Assembly: GCA_905182575.1 (NCBI GenBank)
Contig: CAJJCA010000025.1
Span: forward strand, 1-64,000
DNA length: 64,000 nucleotides
Direction: 5' to 3'
From: an uncultured Flavobacteriaceae bacterium
GTDB lineage: Bacteria; Bacteroidota; Bacteroidia; Flavobacteriales; Flavobacteriaceae
Shown one piece after another: positions 1-9,904 of the stretch. The notes below the pieces were generated by a model, which did not search any database, had not been told where the DNA came from, and saw nothing but the letters and a program-made list of their open reading frames with translations. The translations under genes and the position numbers were made by a program. Numbering within the stretch: position 1 is the stretch's first letter; each line of letters opens with the position of its first letter.

Positions 1-533
1 AGCCACTTTCGTCACTTTCAATCATGTACATTAATGATCCAAAAATCACACACAGAATTACAACGCCAAACATGAAAACCAAGATTTTTGTTTTACTGGC
101 AGACATTGCTTTAGCTAAACTGTTTGATTCTCCTATGTAGCGCGTGAGTTTCAAAATTCTAAATATTCTTAGAAGTCTTAAAGCTCTTAAGGTTACCAAA
201 GATTGTGTCCCGAAGAAAAATAATGAAAGATATTTTGGCAGGGTAGAAACAAGGTCTATTATTCCGTAAAAACTAAAAATATAGACAGAAGGTTTTTTAA
301 TTGAAATGACACGAAGTAAGGTATTCAATGGTAAAAAGAATTGTGATAAACCATTCCGCTAAATTGAGTACTGAGTGATATTCTTGATCAATCCAATCAA
401 CACTTTCGAGGGCTACTAAAATAACACTTAGTAGAATGAATATTAGGAGAATAAGATCAAACGCTTTTCCAGCAGGAGTGTCGGCTTCATAGATTATTTC
501 ATGTAAACGGTGTCTCCAACTTTTTTTCTTCAA
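1..533 (-). CDS. Voltage-gated-type ion transporter (K+ channel family), partial, one frameshift
   Basis: The N-terminal 78 residues, starting at the ATG ending at 533, carry a basic start (MKKKSWRHRLHEII), a first membrane helix (LILLIFILLSVILVALES) and a second (FITILFTIEYL). This is the S1/S2 pattern of the ion transporter family (PF00520). Near position 320 the frame changes. In the other frame the protein continues with IIDLVSTLP and an S4-like segment with regular arginines (LRALRLLRIFRILKL), then another helix (ILVFMFGVVILCVIFGS). The pore and C-terminus lie beyond the window edge. Known members are tetrameric plasma-membrane cation channels; selectivity cannot be judged without the filter. 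The break is probably a one-base sequence error. Confidence 0.8.
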
Positions 534-554
534 AACTTTTTATTTAAAATGAAT

Positions 555-1945
555 TTAGGGAAAAAAAACTATTTTCAAACTAGGTTTGTTCAAAGGTATT
601 AATTTTCTGTATTTTTTCTTGGAGATGAATGACATCACTAAAGCTTTACAATCCGAGTTGTCTTCTATTGAAATCATCCTTTTAGTCAATTTATTTAGGG
701 TATTAATTTGATAATTTAATTCAAAATAACCATAACCCTTAAATACTTGACTTTGAATATAAACAAAGCTGAACTCCCCTTCTTTTCTACCTTTTCCGAT
801 CATTAAAAAATCATCGTGAGGATAGTCTTTTTCCTTGACAAAATCGCGATGCGTTGATTGTATTCTACTGCACTTTCAACTGCCAAACAAGCGCCATTAC
901 AATCTCCATTTTTATATTCGTTACATGACTTTTCACTCGTTTTTAATGAAGAATTATTTTGACATAATTTAAAGGTTTTTTATAGACTCAGCGAGCACTT
1001 TCTTGGCAAAGCCTCCATTTTTAAAAGCCATAACATATTCTCTATCATTTCTAATTTGTTCTAACTCAAGATTATGATAAACTTTTTCGTAGTCTACTCT
1101 TATTCCAATGGGATAGATTCTATACCGCCCGTCTCGATTAAAAGTGGGTTGATTTTTCTTTATTTCATGTTGTTCTTTTAACAACGCAATCAGTTCACTT
1201 CCAGTAAGTTCATGGTTAACTCGATGTAGGTTATTCTGAATTTTTAAAGCCTTTTTATTGCTAGCAGTAAGGTGGTTTCTCACCCGGTGTTTGATGTTTT
1301 TACTTTTCCCGATATAAATTATTTTTCCGACTTCATTATGCATATAATAAACTCCAGTTTCGTTGGGAAGTAACTCTAAAATATCTAAATATTTGGAGGG
1401 AACTTTTTGAACATGTAAAGCCTTAATTTGAGATTTTAAAATTTCTTTATTCTCGTCTTTGTCGAGGAGTAATTCAAATAATTTGACTGTCGCGAGCGCA
1501 TCTCCTTGTGCCCTGTGTCGATCGCTGATCGGAATGCCTAACGCTCTGACCAAATTACCTAATTTATAAGATTCCATCTCAGGAATTAATTCTTGAGAAA
1601 ACGCTACGGTACAAATTGAATTTCGCTCAATGTATAGCCCAACCGCTTGAATTCTGTCCTCAAAATCCGGTAGTCAAAATCGGCGTTATGCGCAACGACC
1701 ATGCAGTCTGAGGTGATTTCAATAATTCTTTTGGCAATTTCAAAAAAACGAGGGGCATTTTTAAGCATTAAACTATTGATACCCGTTAGCCTTTCAACAA
1801 AAGGCTGTATGGCTCTTTCCGGATTGACTAGACTGATAAATTGATCGGTTACCTTGTGTCCATCATGACGATAGATTGCTATTTCAGTAATTCCTTCTTC
1901 ATTAAACTTCCCTCCGGTCGTTTCTATATCTAAAATAGCGTACAT
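555..1945 (-). CDS. DnaQ-type (DEDDh) exonuclease fused to a GIY-YIG nuclease domain; three frameshifts
   Basis: Starting at 1945, the first frame shows Exo I (DIETTGG) and Exo II (HNADFDYRIL). After a break near 1608 the second frame supplies Exo III (HRAQGDALAT), a linker and a GIY-YIG domain (NETGVYYMHNE, IIYIGKSKNIKHRV). Further breaks near 977 and 851 lead to the C-terminal region ending at 555. The repaired protein is about 460 residues, the usual size of the Bacteroidetes family in which a DNA polymerase III epsilon-like 3'-5' exonuclease is joined to a UvrC/Cho-like nuclease. A role in DNA repair is inferred. It begins 2 bp after the stop of yggS, so the two are probably cotranscribed. 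The breaks look like indel errors because the protein resumes exactly each time. Confidence 0.85.
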
Positions 1946-1947
1946 AC

Positions 1948-2598
1948 TTAATAGTTTCTTTCTCCAAAGATTTTACTGCCCACTCGAATCATAGTACTTC
2001 CTTCTTTTATTGCGAGTTCATAATCTCCACTCATGCCCATAGATAAAATATCAAAATCCTTATTGTCAGATTTTAGATACTCATAAAGCTCTTTTAAGGT
2101 TTTAAATTCTCTTTCAATTTGGGAGACATTGTCGGTAAATGTTGCCATTCCCATTAATCCCTTAATTGTTATGTTTTCAAGCGCTTCTGCTTGAATAACA
2201 ACTTCTTTGCATTCGTCAGGAGACAAACCAAACTTGGTCGCTTCCTCGGCAATATGAATTTGTAAAAGACAGGAGATGATTCGTTTGTTTTTAGCCGCTT
2301 GTTTGTTAACTTCTTTGAGTAGCTTAAAGCTATCCACACCATGGATTAAGTCAACATATGGAGCCATGTATTTTACTTTATTTCTTTGGACATGTCCGAT
2401 CATGTGCCATTGAATGTCTTTAGGCAAAGACTCGTTTTTGGCAGTCATGTCTTGAACTTTATTTTCACCAAATACTTTATGGCCTATGTCATAAGCCTCC
2501 ATGATTTCTTCATTTGATTTGGTTTTTGAAACCGCTACCAATTCGACAGATTCTGGAATTGATGCTCTTATTTTTTTGGTGTTGCCCGCAATATTCAT
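1948..2598 (-). CDS. yggS: YggS/PROSC family pyridoxal 5'-phosphate homeostasis protein
   Basis: Intact 216-residue protein. It has the YggS hallmarks: VAVSKTKS with the PLP lysine near residue 25, FGENKVQD, WHMIGHVQRNK, a central IHIAEEATKFGL segment and the C-terminal SMGMSGDYELAI and RVGSKIFGER phosphate-binding motifs. YggS is a single-domain fold-type III PLP carrier that buffers free PLP and affects amino-acid and keto-acid pools. It is the first gene of a leftward pair with the exonuclease/GIY-YIG gene. A candidate -7 box (TACCTTTG) lies only 4 nt before the ATG, so the mRNA may be leaderless. Confidence 0.95.
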   Translation of the reverse strand: MNIAGNTKKIRASIPESVELVAVSKTKSNEEIMEAYDIGHKVFGENKVQDMTAKNESLPKDIQWHMIGHVQRNKVKYMAPYVDLIHGVDSFKLLKEVNKQAAKNKRIISCLLQIHIAEEATKFGLSPDECKEVVIQAEALENITIKGLMGMATFTDNVSQIEREFKTLKELYEYLKSDNKDFDILSMGMSGDYELAIKEGSTMIRVGSKIFGERNY

Positions 2599-2602
2599 TT
2601 GA

Positions 2603-2610
2603 CAAAGGTA
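2603..2610 (-). promoter_or_regulatory. Candidate -7 box TACCTTTG for yggS
   Basis: Exact match to the Bacteroidetes consensus TAnnTTTG, 4 nt before the yggS ATG. No TTG at the expected -33 distance is visible. By the spacing seen at the SRP RNA promoter in this window, transcription would start at the A of the start codon. Confidence 0.45.
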
Positions 2611-2699
2611 TTGAAAAGAAAAAACTAAATTTGAATTCTAAGGCCTTATAATCACTGAATTAGAACCTTAGAAAAGCACAACAGCCAGACCTACTTTTG

Positions 2700-3587
2700 T
2701 TAACCTTTAAAATCAACAGTTGGATTTTTAGGATCTATGGTATAATTATAAAAACCAATACCAGATTTTACCCCTAGCTTTCCTTCGTCTACCCGCTTGA
2801 CCAAAAGGGGAGAGGGGGCATATTTATCGTTTTCAAGCCCCGAGTGCATGATTTCTAAAATCGATTTGCAAACGTCAAGTCCAATCAAGTCTGCTAATCT
2901 CAAAGGTCCCATCGGATGCGCCATACCCAATTGCATGATTGCATCTATCTCCTTCTACACCAGCAACCCCTTGTGACAATGCCTCGACGGCCTCATTGAC
3001 CATTGGCATCAAGATACGATTTGAAATGAATCCAGGCGCATCATTTACGACCACTCCTGTTTTATTTAGTTTAAGGGTAAGTTCTTCAGTTTTCTTTGTT
3101 ACTTCAGAAGTTGTTTTTTCTCCTTTAATAATTTCTACGAGTTGCATTACAGGAACGGGGTTGAAAAAATGCATGCCGATGAGCCGCTCAGGATTAGGAA
3201 TTTGCCTCGCAAGCCTATCAATGGAGATTGAGGAAGTATTTGTTGCGAAAACACAATGTGAAGGCGCGATTGGCATGACGTCATTAAAGATTTTCTTTTT
3301 TATTTCAAAATTTTCTGTAGCCGCCTCGATAATTAAATCAGCTTGTTTGATGGCTCGATTTGCTTGGGTTGCAAATTGCAAACGACCTAGCCCTTTATAG
3401 TCTTAATTCTTCAGAAATCTTTGCTGTTGCCCACAGTCGTTCCAAATTATTCAGAATCGTAGCTTTTGCTTTTTGAAGCTGACTTTCATTAAGATCATTT
3501 AGGGTTGTTTCAAAACCATTTTGAGCAAAGACATGCGCAATTCCATTGCCCATCGTACCTGCCCCGATGACTACGATGTTCTCTCAT
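2700..3587 (-). CDS. 3-hydroxyacyl-CoA (3-hydroxybutyryl-CoA) dehydrogenase; three frameshifts
   Basis: The pieces join into a protein of about 295 residues, the length of 3-hydroxybutyryl-CoA dehydrogenases. It has an N-terminal Rossmann glycine motif ([13 protein letters not shown]), [19 protein letters not shown], the catalytic-histidine segment [25 protein letters not shown], and a C-terminal domain with [16 protein letters not shown] and [12 protein letters not shown]. Breaks lie near 3580 (just after the start), 3403 and 2945. It oxidises (S)-3-hydroxyacyl-CoA to 3-oxoacyl-CoA with NAD(P)+, in fatty-acid or butyrate-type metabolism. Its ATG overlaps the TGA of the upstream oxidoreductase gene (ATGA), which suggests translational coupling. 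The breaks are probably sequence errors. Confidence 0.85.
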
Positions 3588-4543
3588 GAACTGTAGGAAT
3601 CAATAATCATATTGGCTACTTCCAGTGCCTTTGTGCCATTTTCTAAAGAAACGATTGGGGTGGTTTGATTTTCTATTGCATCTGCAAAAGATTCTAATTC
3701 TTCAAGAATGGCATTGGAGGTTTCAATTTTAGGATTTTCAAAATAAATTTGATTTTTCGGATGTGATTTCAATTTAGTGATAAATCATCTGAATCCTGTT
3801 TAGTTTTTTTTATTTTAACAACTTCAACTTTTTTTGAAAGAAAATCAATAGAGATATAGGCGTCTTTTTGAAAAAACCTTGTTTTCCTCATCGTCTTTAA
3901 AGAGATTCTACTCGCTGTAAGATTTGCAACACAGCCGTTTTCGAATTCAATTCGTGCGTTGCAAATATCAGGACTTTTACTAATAACAGAAACTCCAGTA
4001 GCATCTATGGTTTTTACTGGAGATTTAACCACAGTTAAAACGATATCAATGTCATGAATCATTAGATCAAGCACAACAGAAACGTCTGTACCTCGTGGAT
4101 TAAATTCAGAAAGTCGGTGAGACTCAATAAACATGGGATCAGTAATTGAAGAGATGGCAGCTTTAAAAGCAGGGTTAAAGCGCTCCACATGACCTACTTG
4201 TCCTAGCAGATTATTTGCCTTAGCAAAATCCGTAACTTCATTTGCTTCGTCAACATTGTTAGCAATGGGTTTTTCAATAAAAATTTGTTTCCCATGTCTT
4301 CAATGACAACATCGCCATTTCATGGTGGGAAAGGGTAGGAGTCACAATATCAACCATGTCAACAGCCTTTACCAAAGCTTCTGGCGTATCAAAATATTTA
4401 TATCCTTTTTCTTTGGATACAATTTGAGCATTTTTTTTATCTGGATCATAAAATCCAATCAATTCATATCGATCAGATTCATTTAAAAGGCGTAAATGAA
4501 TTTTACCTAAGTGTCCTGCACCTAATACTCCAGCTTTGATCAT
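3584..4543 (-). CDS. Gfo/Idh/MocA family NAD(P)-dependent oxidoreductase; two frameshifts
   Basis: The N-terminal frame has the Rossmann motif VLGAGHLGKIHLRLL and the DIVTPTLSH loop. After a break near 4290 the EKP motif and a GQVGHVERFNPAF segment follow. The C-terminal domain (VLDLMIHDIDIVL, VANLTASRIS) runs to a second break near 3779, then ELESFADAIENQ and the final helix. The repaired length of about 320 residues is normal for the family. The substrate, probably a sugar or polyol, cannot be told from sequence. It is the first gene of a leftward pair and overlaps the hydroxyacyl-CoA dehydrogenase by 4 bases. It is divergent from pcm across a 67-bp gap. Confidence 0.85.
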
Positions 4544-4597
4544 CTTTTTTTTTTTATAAAAATACCATCTTTTTCTGATTTATTTTTGGAACTCTTT

Positions 4598-4605
4598 TAC
4601 ATTTG
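4598..4605 (+). promoter_or_regulatory. Candidate -7 box TACATTTG for pcm
   Basis: Exact TAnnTTTG match ending 5 nt before the pcm ATG at 4611. A second match, TATTTTTG, lies at 4581-4588. No clear -33 TTG is seen, so which box is used is undecided. Confidence 0.4.
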
Positions 4606-4610
4606 TGATA

Positions 4611-5247
<637 letters not shown>

Positions 5248-5251
<4 letters not shown>

Positions 5252-5718
5252 GTAGTTTTTATTGTTAAAAAATTTTTGATACGGTCCAAGTCTCTTTTGT
5301 TGTCTCGGTCTTTCATGGTTTCGCGTTTATCGTATATTTTTTTTCCTTTAACCAAAGCAATTCGCATTTTAGCAAACCCATTATCGTTTAAGAAAAGTTT
5401 GAGCGGAACAATAGTGAGACCAGAGTTCTTGACTTCCTTGTGAAGTTTGGTCAATTCTCGTTTGTTTAACAAAAGCTTTCTGCTGCCTCTAGGACGGTGA
5501 TTGAAGTGGGTTGCAAAACCATACTCTTCGATATACATGTTGACGATAAAAAGCTCGTTACGTTCATTAAACTCGCAAAAGCTTTCAGTAATTGAAGCTT
5601 GACTGTTACGAATCGACTTGATCTCGGTTCCAGTCAATACGATCCCTGCGGTAAACTGATCGAGAAAATCATATTCAAACCGAGCTCGCTTATTTTGTAT
5701 GTTTATCTTTTTTTGCAC
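5248..5718 (-). CDS. smpB: SsrA-binding protein SmpB
   Basis: Intact 156-residue protein. It has the SmpB core: NKRARFEYDFLDQFTAGIVLTG, EIKSIRNSQASI, VNMYIEEY, RKLLLNKREL, and the basic C-terminal tail GKKIYDKRETMKDRD that enters the decoding centre. With tmRNA it rescues stalled ribosomes. The start codon is GTG, with CAAAAAAAG next. A TAnnTTTG box sits only 4 nt upstream, directly after the clpB stop, suggesting a leaderless transcript starting on the GTG. No in-frame ATG gives a better start. The 3' end is convergent with pcm. Confidence 0.95.
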
Positions 5719-5722
5719 AGTG

Positions 5723-5730
5723 CAAAGTTA
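5723..5730 (-). promoter_or_regulatory. Candidate -7 box TAACTTTG for smpB
   Basis: Exact TAnnTTTG match in the 17-bp gap between clpB and smpB. A TTG lies 16 bp upstream inside the end of clpB, slightly closer than the usual spacing. The gap to the GTG start is 4 nt. Confidence 0.5.
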
Positions 5731-5735
5731 AGAAC

Positions 5736-8327
5736 TTATTTACTTTCAAGCTCTTGGTTTCGGTATACAATCTTATTATCAAAATAATCGACGATAATTG
5801 CTTTGTCTGAGGAAATCTTTCCTGCTAACAAATCCTTGCTTAACAAATTGAGTACTTGCTTTTGCATCACCCTTTTCACAGGTCTTCCACCATATTCTGG
5901 GTCAAACCCCATGATAGCCAGTGCTTCAATAGCTTCGTTTGTTGCGGTTAGAGAAATGTCTTGATTAGAGAGTCGTTTTGTAATTATTTCAAACTGTAGA
6001 CAGACAATTTTTTTAATTTCAATTGCAGTTAAAGGTGAAAATAAAATGATATCATCAATTCTGTTTAAAAATTCTGGTTTCACTTTAGCTTTGAGTTGTT
6101 CCATTGCTGTTATTTTAGCTGCAGTTTCTGCAGTATCAAAATCGCTATGTAGCTTGAAAGCTTCTTTAATTTCACTGGGTTTGGTCATGATTACGATCGT
6201 GTTTTTAAAATCTGCAGTCCGTCCCTTGTTATCTGTTAGTCTTCCTTCGTCTAAAACTTGAAGCAAAATATTAAAAGTATCGGGATGCGCCTTTTCTATT
6301 TCATCGAGTAATATAACAGAGTAGGGCTTCCTTCTCACAGCTTCGGTCAATTGCCCCCCTTCATCATATCCGACATAACCTGGAGGAGCACCTACCAGTC
6401 GGCTCACAGAATGGCTCTCCTGATATTCACTCATGTCAATACGTGTTATACTGTTTTCGTCGTCAAAAAGAACTTCCGCGAGTGCCTTTGCAAACTCAGT
6501 TTTTCCAACACCAGTAGAACCCAGAAACAGAAAGCTACCAATGGGTCGAGTTTGATCTTGAAGCCCAGCACGACTTCTTCGGATGGCATCCGCAACAGCT
6601 TCAACAGCAGTGTCTTGACCAATCATTCTTTTGTGAATTTCACCTTCTAAATTCAATAGTTTTTCTTTGTCAGATTGTAGCATTTTACTCACCGGAATTC
6701 CGGTCCATTTTGCGACCACTTCAGCAATGTCTTCGTAAGTAACCTCTTCTTTTATAAGAGAATCATCTCCTTGAAATTTTAAAAGTTCTTGATGCAGTTT
6801 TTCTAAACCTTCTTGAGAAGTTTTAATTTTTCCATAACGAATTTCCGCAACAGTTGCATAGTCACCATCACGCTCGGCGCGGTCTGCTTGTTGTTTTAAA
6901 CTTTCAACTTCTTGCTTGTGCTGCTGTATTTGGTCAACCAAATCTTTTTCCTGACTCCATTGTGCAAAAATTGCATTGCGTTTCTCTTTGAGATTCCCCA
7001 GTTCTTCGTTCAGTTTTTTGATTTTTTGATTTTCCTTCTCCCGTTTTATCGCGACAGTTTCAATTTCAATCTGTCTTATTTTACGATCGAATGTATCTAA
7101 TTCTTCTGGCTTGGAATTCATCTCCATCCTAAGCTTTGAAGCAGACTCATCCATTAAATCAATCGCTTTATCAGGTAGAAACCGATTGGATATATAGCGG
7201 TCCGAAAGCATTACTGCTCCAATAACAGCCTCATCCTTAATTCGAACTTTATGATGGGTTTCATATTTTTCCTTGATACCTCTCAAAATCGAAATAGCAC
7301 TCTCCGTATCGGGTTCTTCTACCATAACTTTTTGAAATCTACGCTCTAAGGCTTTATCCTTTTCAAAATATTTTTGGTATTCATCTAGGGTGGTTGCTCC
7401 GATGGCACGCAACTCTCCTCTTGCCAGTGCAGGCTTGAGGATATTGGCGGCATCCATAGCTCCTTCACCGCCTCCTGCGCCTACTAAAGTATGTATTTCA
7501 TCAATAAATAAAAGAATTTCTCCATCGCCATCTACCACTTCTTTTATTACAGACTTTAATCTTTCTTCAAATTCACCTTTGTACTTGGCACCTGCAATTA
7601 ATGCGCCCAAATCTAATGCGAATATTTGTTTGTTCTTTAAGTTTTCTGGAACATCACCGTCGATAATTCGATGGGCCAAACCCTCTGCTATTGCAGTTTT
7701 TCCCGTACCGGGTTCTCCGACTAAAATAGGATTATTTTTTGTTCGTCTGGAGATGATTTGTAACAATCGTCGAATTTCTTCATCCCTACCAATTACTGGA
7801 TCTAATTTCCCGTTCATTGCCATTTGATTTAGATTTTTGGCAAATTTTTCGAGCGAATTGTAAGTGTTTTCAGCGGAAGATGAAGTGATTTTTTCTCCTT
7901 TTTGCAACTGTTTTAAAGTTGTTTCCAACGCATTTTTATTAATCCCTTGATCCTTTAATATTTTTCCCACATTACCTTCTGATTCAAAAAGGGCAATCAA
8001 TAGGTGTTGTGTAGCGACAAAATCATCCTTTTGTTCTTTCGAGATCGTTGTGGCTTTGATTAATGTTTGTGAAGCCTTTTGCGACAAGATAAGGTTCCCT
8101 CCAGAAACTTTAGGTAAGCTTTTAAGCGCACTTGTGACGAGCTGTTCAATAAGTGAAAGATTGACCTGTAATTTTTTAAAAGCGAAGGGTAAAACATTGT
8201 CATCTACTTCGATCATGGCCTTAAAAAGGTGATCGTTTTCTATCTGTTGGTGTCCCATTTCTTGCGCCAACTGCTGGGCATACTGGACAACCTCCTGTGA
8301 TTTTATTGTAAAATTATTTAGGTTCAT
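5736..8327 (-). CDS. clpB: ATP-dependent disaggregase ClpB, with a short in-frame loss at the second sensor-1 motif
   Basis: An 863-residue open frame with the ClpB order: N-terminal Clp repeats (residues 1-145), NBD1 (Walker A GEPGTGKTAI, Walker B LLFIDEIHTL), the middle coiled coil (about 400-520), NBD2 (Walker A GSTGVGKTEF, Walker B VILLDEIEKAH) and a GGRPVKR sensor-2 region. ClpB works with DnaK to dissolve aggregates. One oddity: where the family reads IMTSN(L/I)GS in NBD2, this protein reads IMTKPSEIKEAF. The conserved sensor-1 asparagine is missing and about three residues appear lost. The reading frame is kept, so the lesion is a real variant or clustered base errors. smpB follows 17 bp downstream. 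Confidence 0.95.
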   Translation of the reverse strand: MNLNNFTIKSQEVVQYAQQLAQEMGHQQIENDHLFKAMIEVDDNVLPFAFKKLQVNLSLIEQLVTSALKSLPKVSGGNLILSQKASQTLIKATTISKEQKDDFVATQHLLIALFESEGNVGKILKDQGINKNALETTLKQLQKGEKITSSSAENTYNSLEKFAKNLNQMAMNGKLDPVIGRDEEIRRLLQIISRRTKNNPILVGEPGTGKTAIAEGLAHRIIDGDVPENLKNKQIFALDLGALIAGAKYKGEFEERLKSVIKEVVDGDGEILLFIDEIHTLVGAGGGEGAMDAANILKPALARGELRAIGATTLDEYQKYFEKDKALERRFQKVMVEEPDTESAISILRGIKEKYETHHKVRIKDEAVIGAVMLSDRYISNRFLPDKAIDLMDESASKLRMEMNSKPEELDTFDRKIRQIEIETVAIKREKENQKIKKLNEELGNLKEKRNAIFAQWSQEKDLVDQIQQHKQEVESLKQQADRAERDGDYATVAEIRYGKIKTSQEGLEKLHQELLKFQGDDSLIKEEVTYEDIAEVVAKWTGIPVSKMLQSDKEKLLNLEGEIHKRMIGQDTAVEAVADAIRRSRAGLQDQTRPIGSFLFLGSTGVGKTEFAKALAEVLFDDENSITRIDMSEYQESHSVSRLVGAPPGYVGYDEGGQLTEAVRRKPYSVILLDEIEKAHPDTFNILLQVLDEGRLTDNKGRTADFKNTIVIMTKPSEIKEAFKLHSDFDTAETAAKITAMEQLKAKVKPEFLNRIDDIILFSPLTAIEIKKIVCLQFEIITKRLSNQDISLTATNEAIEALAIMGFDPEYGGRPVKRVMQKQVLNLLSKDLLAGKISSDKAIIVDYFDNKIVYRNQELESK

Positions 8328-8588
8328 TGGGTGATTTTTTTATCTTAATACCAATTTCTGTTCCATTGATTTTCTAACGACTGTTTGTCTTGTTTCTGAG
8401 TTTTCATTGTGACATCTTGTCTGTCTTTTTTTGAATATTATTAAGTCATTAGTAATTGATTAAAATCAAATAAAATCCTACTTATGACTTGACTGTTAAT
8501 TAAATGTTTAAAATATTTATTATTCTATCCAAAAAATTAAATGTCAATCTTATTTAATCTGTATTTTTGTGAAATAATTATTATAAAA
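8328..8588. other. Divergent intergenic region between clpB and glyA
   Basis: AT-rich 261-bp gap between the divergent genes clpB and glyA. Apart from the glyA -7 box at 8562-8569 I see no RNA gene, repeat or hairpin. No consensus heat-shock element (CIRCE-type inverted repeat) is visible next to clpB. Confidence 0.5.
8562..8569 (+). promoter_or_regulatory. Candidate -7 box TATTTTTG for glyA
   Basis: Exact match to TAnnTTTG, 19 nt before the glyA ATG at 8589. No -33 TTG is visible at the usual distance. Confidence 0.45.
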
Positions 8589-9867
8589 ATGACACAACGC
8601 GATACAACTATTTTTGACTTGATTAACAAGGAGGAAGAAAGACAACTGAATGGAGTTGAATTAATTGCATCAGAAAATTTCACCAGTCCTGCCGTTATGG
8701 AGGCTACGGGTTCAGTTTTAACCAATAAGTATGCTGAGGGATACCCAGGGAAACGTTACTATGGAGGTTGTGAAGTTGTTGATCAAATAGAGCAAATTGC
8801 CATCGATCGTGCCAAAGAATTATTTGGAGCGGCTTATGCCAACGTTCAACCGCATTCTGGTTCACAAGCCAATACTGCTGTTTTTCATGCTTTTATTAAA
8901 CCAGGAGATAAGATATTAGGTTTCGATTTATCTCATGGAGGACATTTAACACATGGATCACCGGTTAATTTTTCAGGTCGGTTGTACAAAGCGCATTTTT
9001 ATGGTGTTCAAGAGGCTACAGGTCTTTTGGATTATGACAACATATTAGAGATTGCTAAAGAAGTAAAACCGCACATGATTATCGCAGGAGCTTCTGCCTA
9101 TTCTCGCTGTTATAGATTTTGAAAAATTCAGAACAATAGCTGATGAAGTAGGTGCATTTTTGTTGGCAGATATTTCTCATCCCTCGGGCTTGATAGCAAC
9201 TGGCATCTTAAACGATCCAATACCACATTGTCACGTGGTGACCACTACCACGCACAAAACATTAAGAGGCCCCAGAGGTGGACTGATTATGATGGGAGAA
9301 GATTTTGATAACCCGTTCGGTATTACTTTAAAAGACGGAACCCCTAGGAAGATGTCTCACCTTTTAGACATGGCGGTTTTTCCTGGAAATCAGGGAGGAC
9401 CTTTAGAGCACGTTATTGCTGCAAAAGCAATTGCCTTCGGGGAAGCGCTTGAGCCATCTTTTAAAGATTATATGCACCAAGTAAAGAAAAATGCTGACGC
9501 AATGGCGAAAGCTTTTGTAAAGAGAGATTACCATTTAATTTCTGGCGGAACAGACAACCACATGATGTTGATTGATCTTGGGAATAAGAACATTACTGGA
9601 AAAGCTGCTGAGCAGGCTTTAGTTAAAGCTGAAATAACAGCAAATAAGAATATGGTTCCTTTTGACCAAAGGTCGCCTTTCGTAACCTCTGGAATTCGAG
9701 TAGGAACAGCTGCCATTACCACAAGAGGGTTGAAGGAGTCTGATATGGAAATCATTGTCGCTTTAATTGACCGTGTGATCTCTAATCATGAAGACGCCCA
9801 AACCTTAAATGAAGTTGGAACCGCTGTCCATGAGTTGATGAAGGGCAGGGCGCTATTCACTAAGTGA
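8589..9867 (+). CDS. glyA: Serine hydroxymethyltransferase; one frameshift
   Basis: The start is ATG at 8589 ([12 protein letters not shown]), because in-frame sequence further upstream lies across the -7 box. SHMT motifs are [47 protein letters not shown]-like ([12 protein letters not shown]), [11 protein letters not shown] and the PLP-lysine segment [15 protein letters not shown] one-base change near 9107 (after GASAYSR) breaks the frame; [14 protein letters not shown] continues directly in the other frame. The repaired length is about 425 residues, as expected. It interconverts serine and glycine with tetrahydrofolate and supplies one-carbon units. Since glyA is normally needed for growth, the break is probably a sequence error. 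Confidence 0.93.
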
Positions 9868-9904
9868 AATTAGTATATCCTTTTGCCTTTTAATTATTTT
9901 TTTT

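Noticed and set aside
2939-3400. 153-residue plus-strand open frame
   Set aside because: It is antisense to the hydroxyacyl-CoA dehydrogenase gene and only looks long because the real frame on the other strand is intact there.
7390-7827. 145-residue plus-strand open frame inside clpB
   Set aside because: It is antisense to the strongly conserved NBD1 of clpB, has no family motifs and its composition is that of a reversed coding strand.
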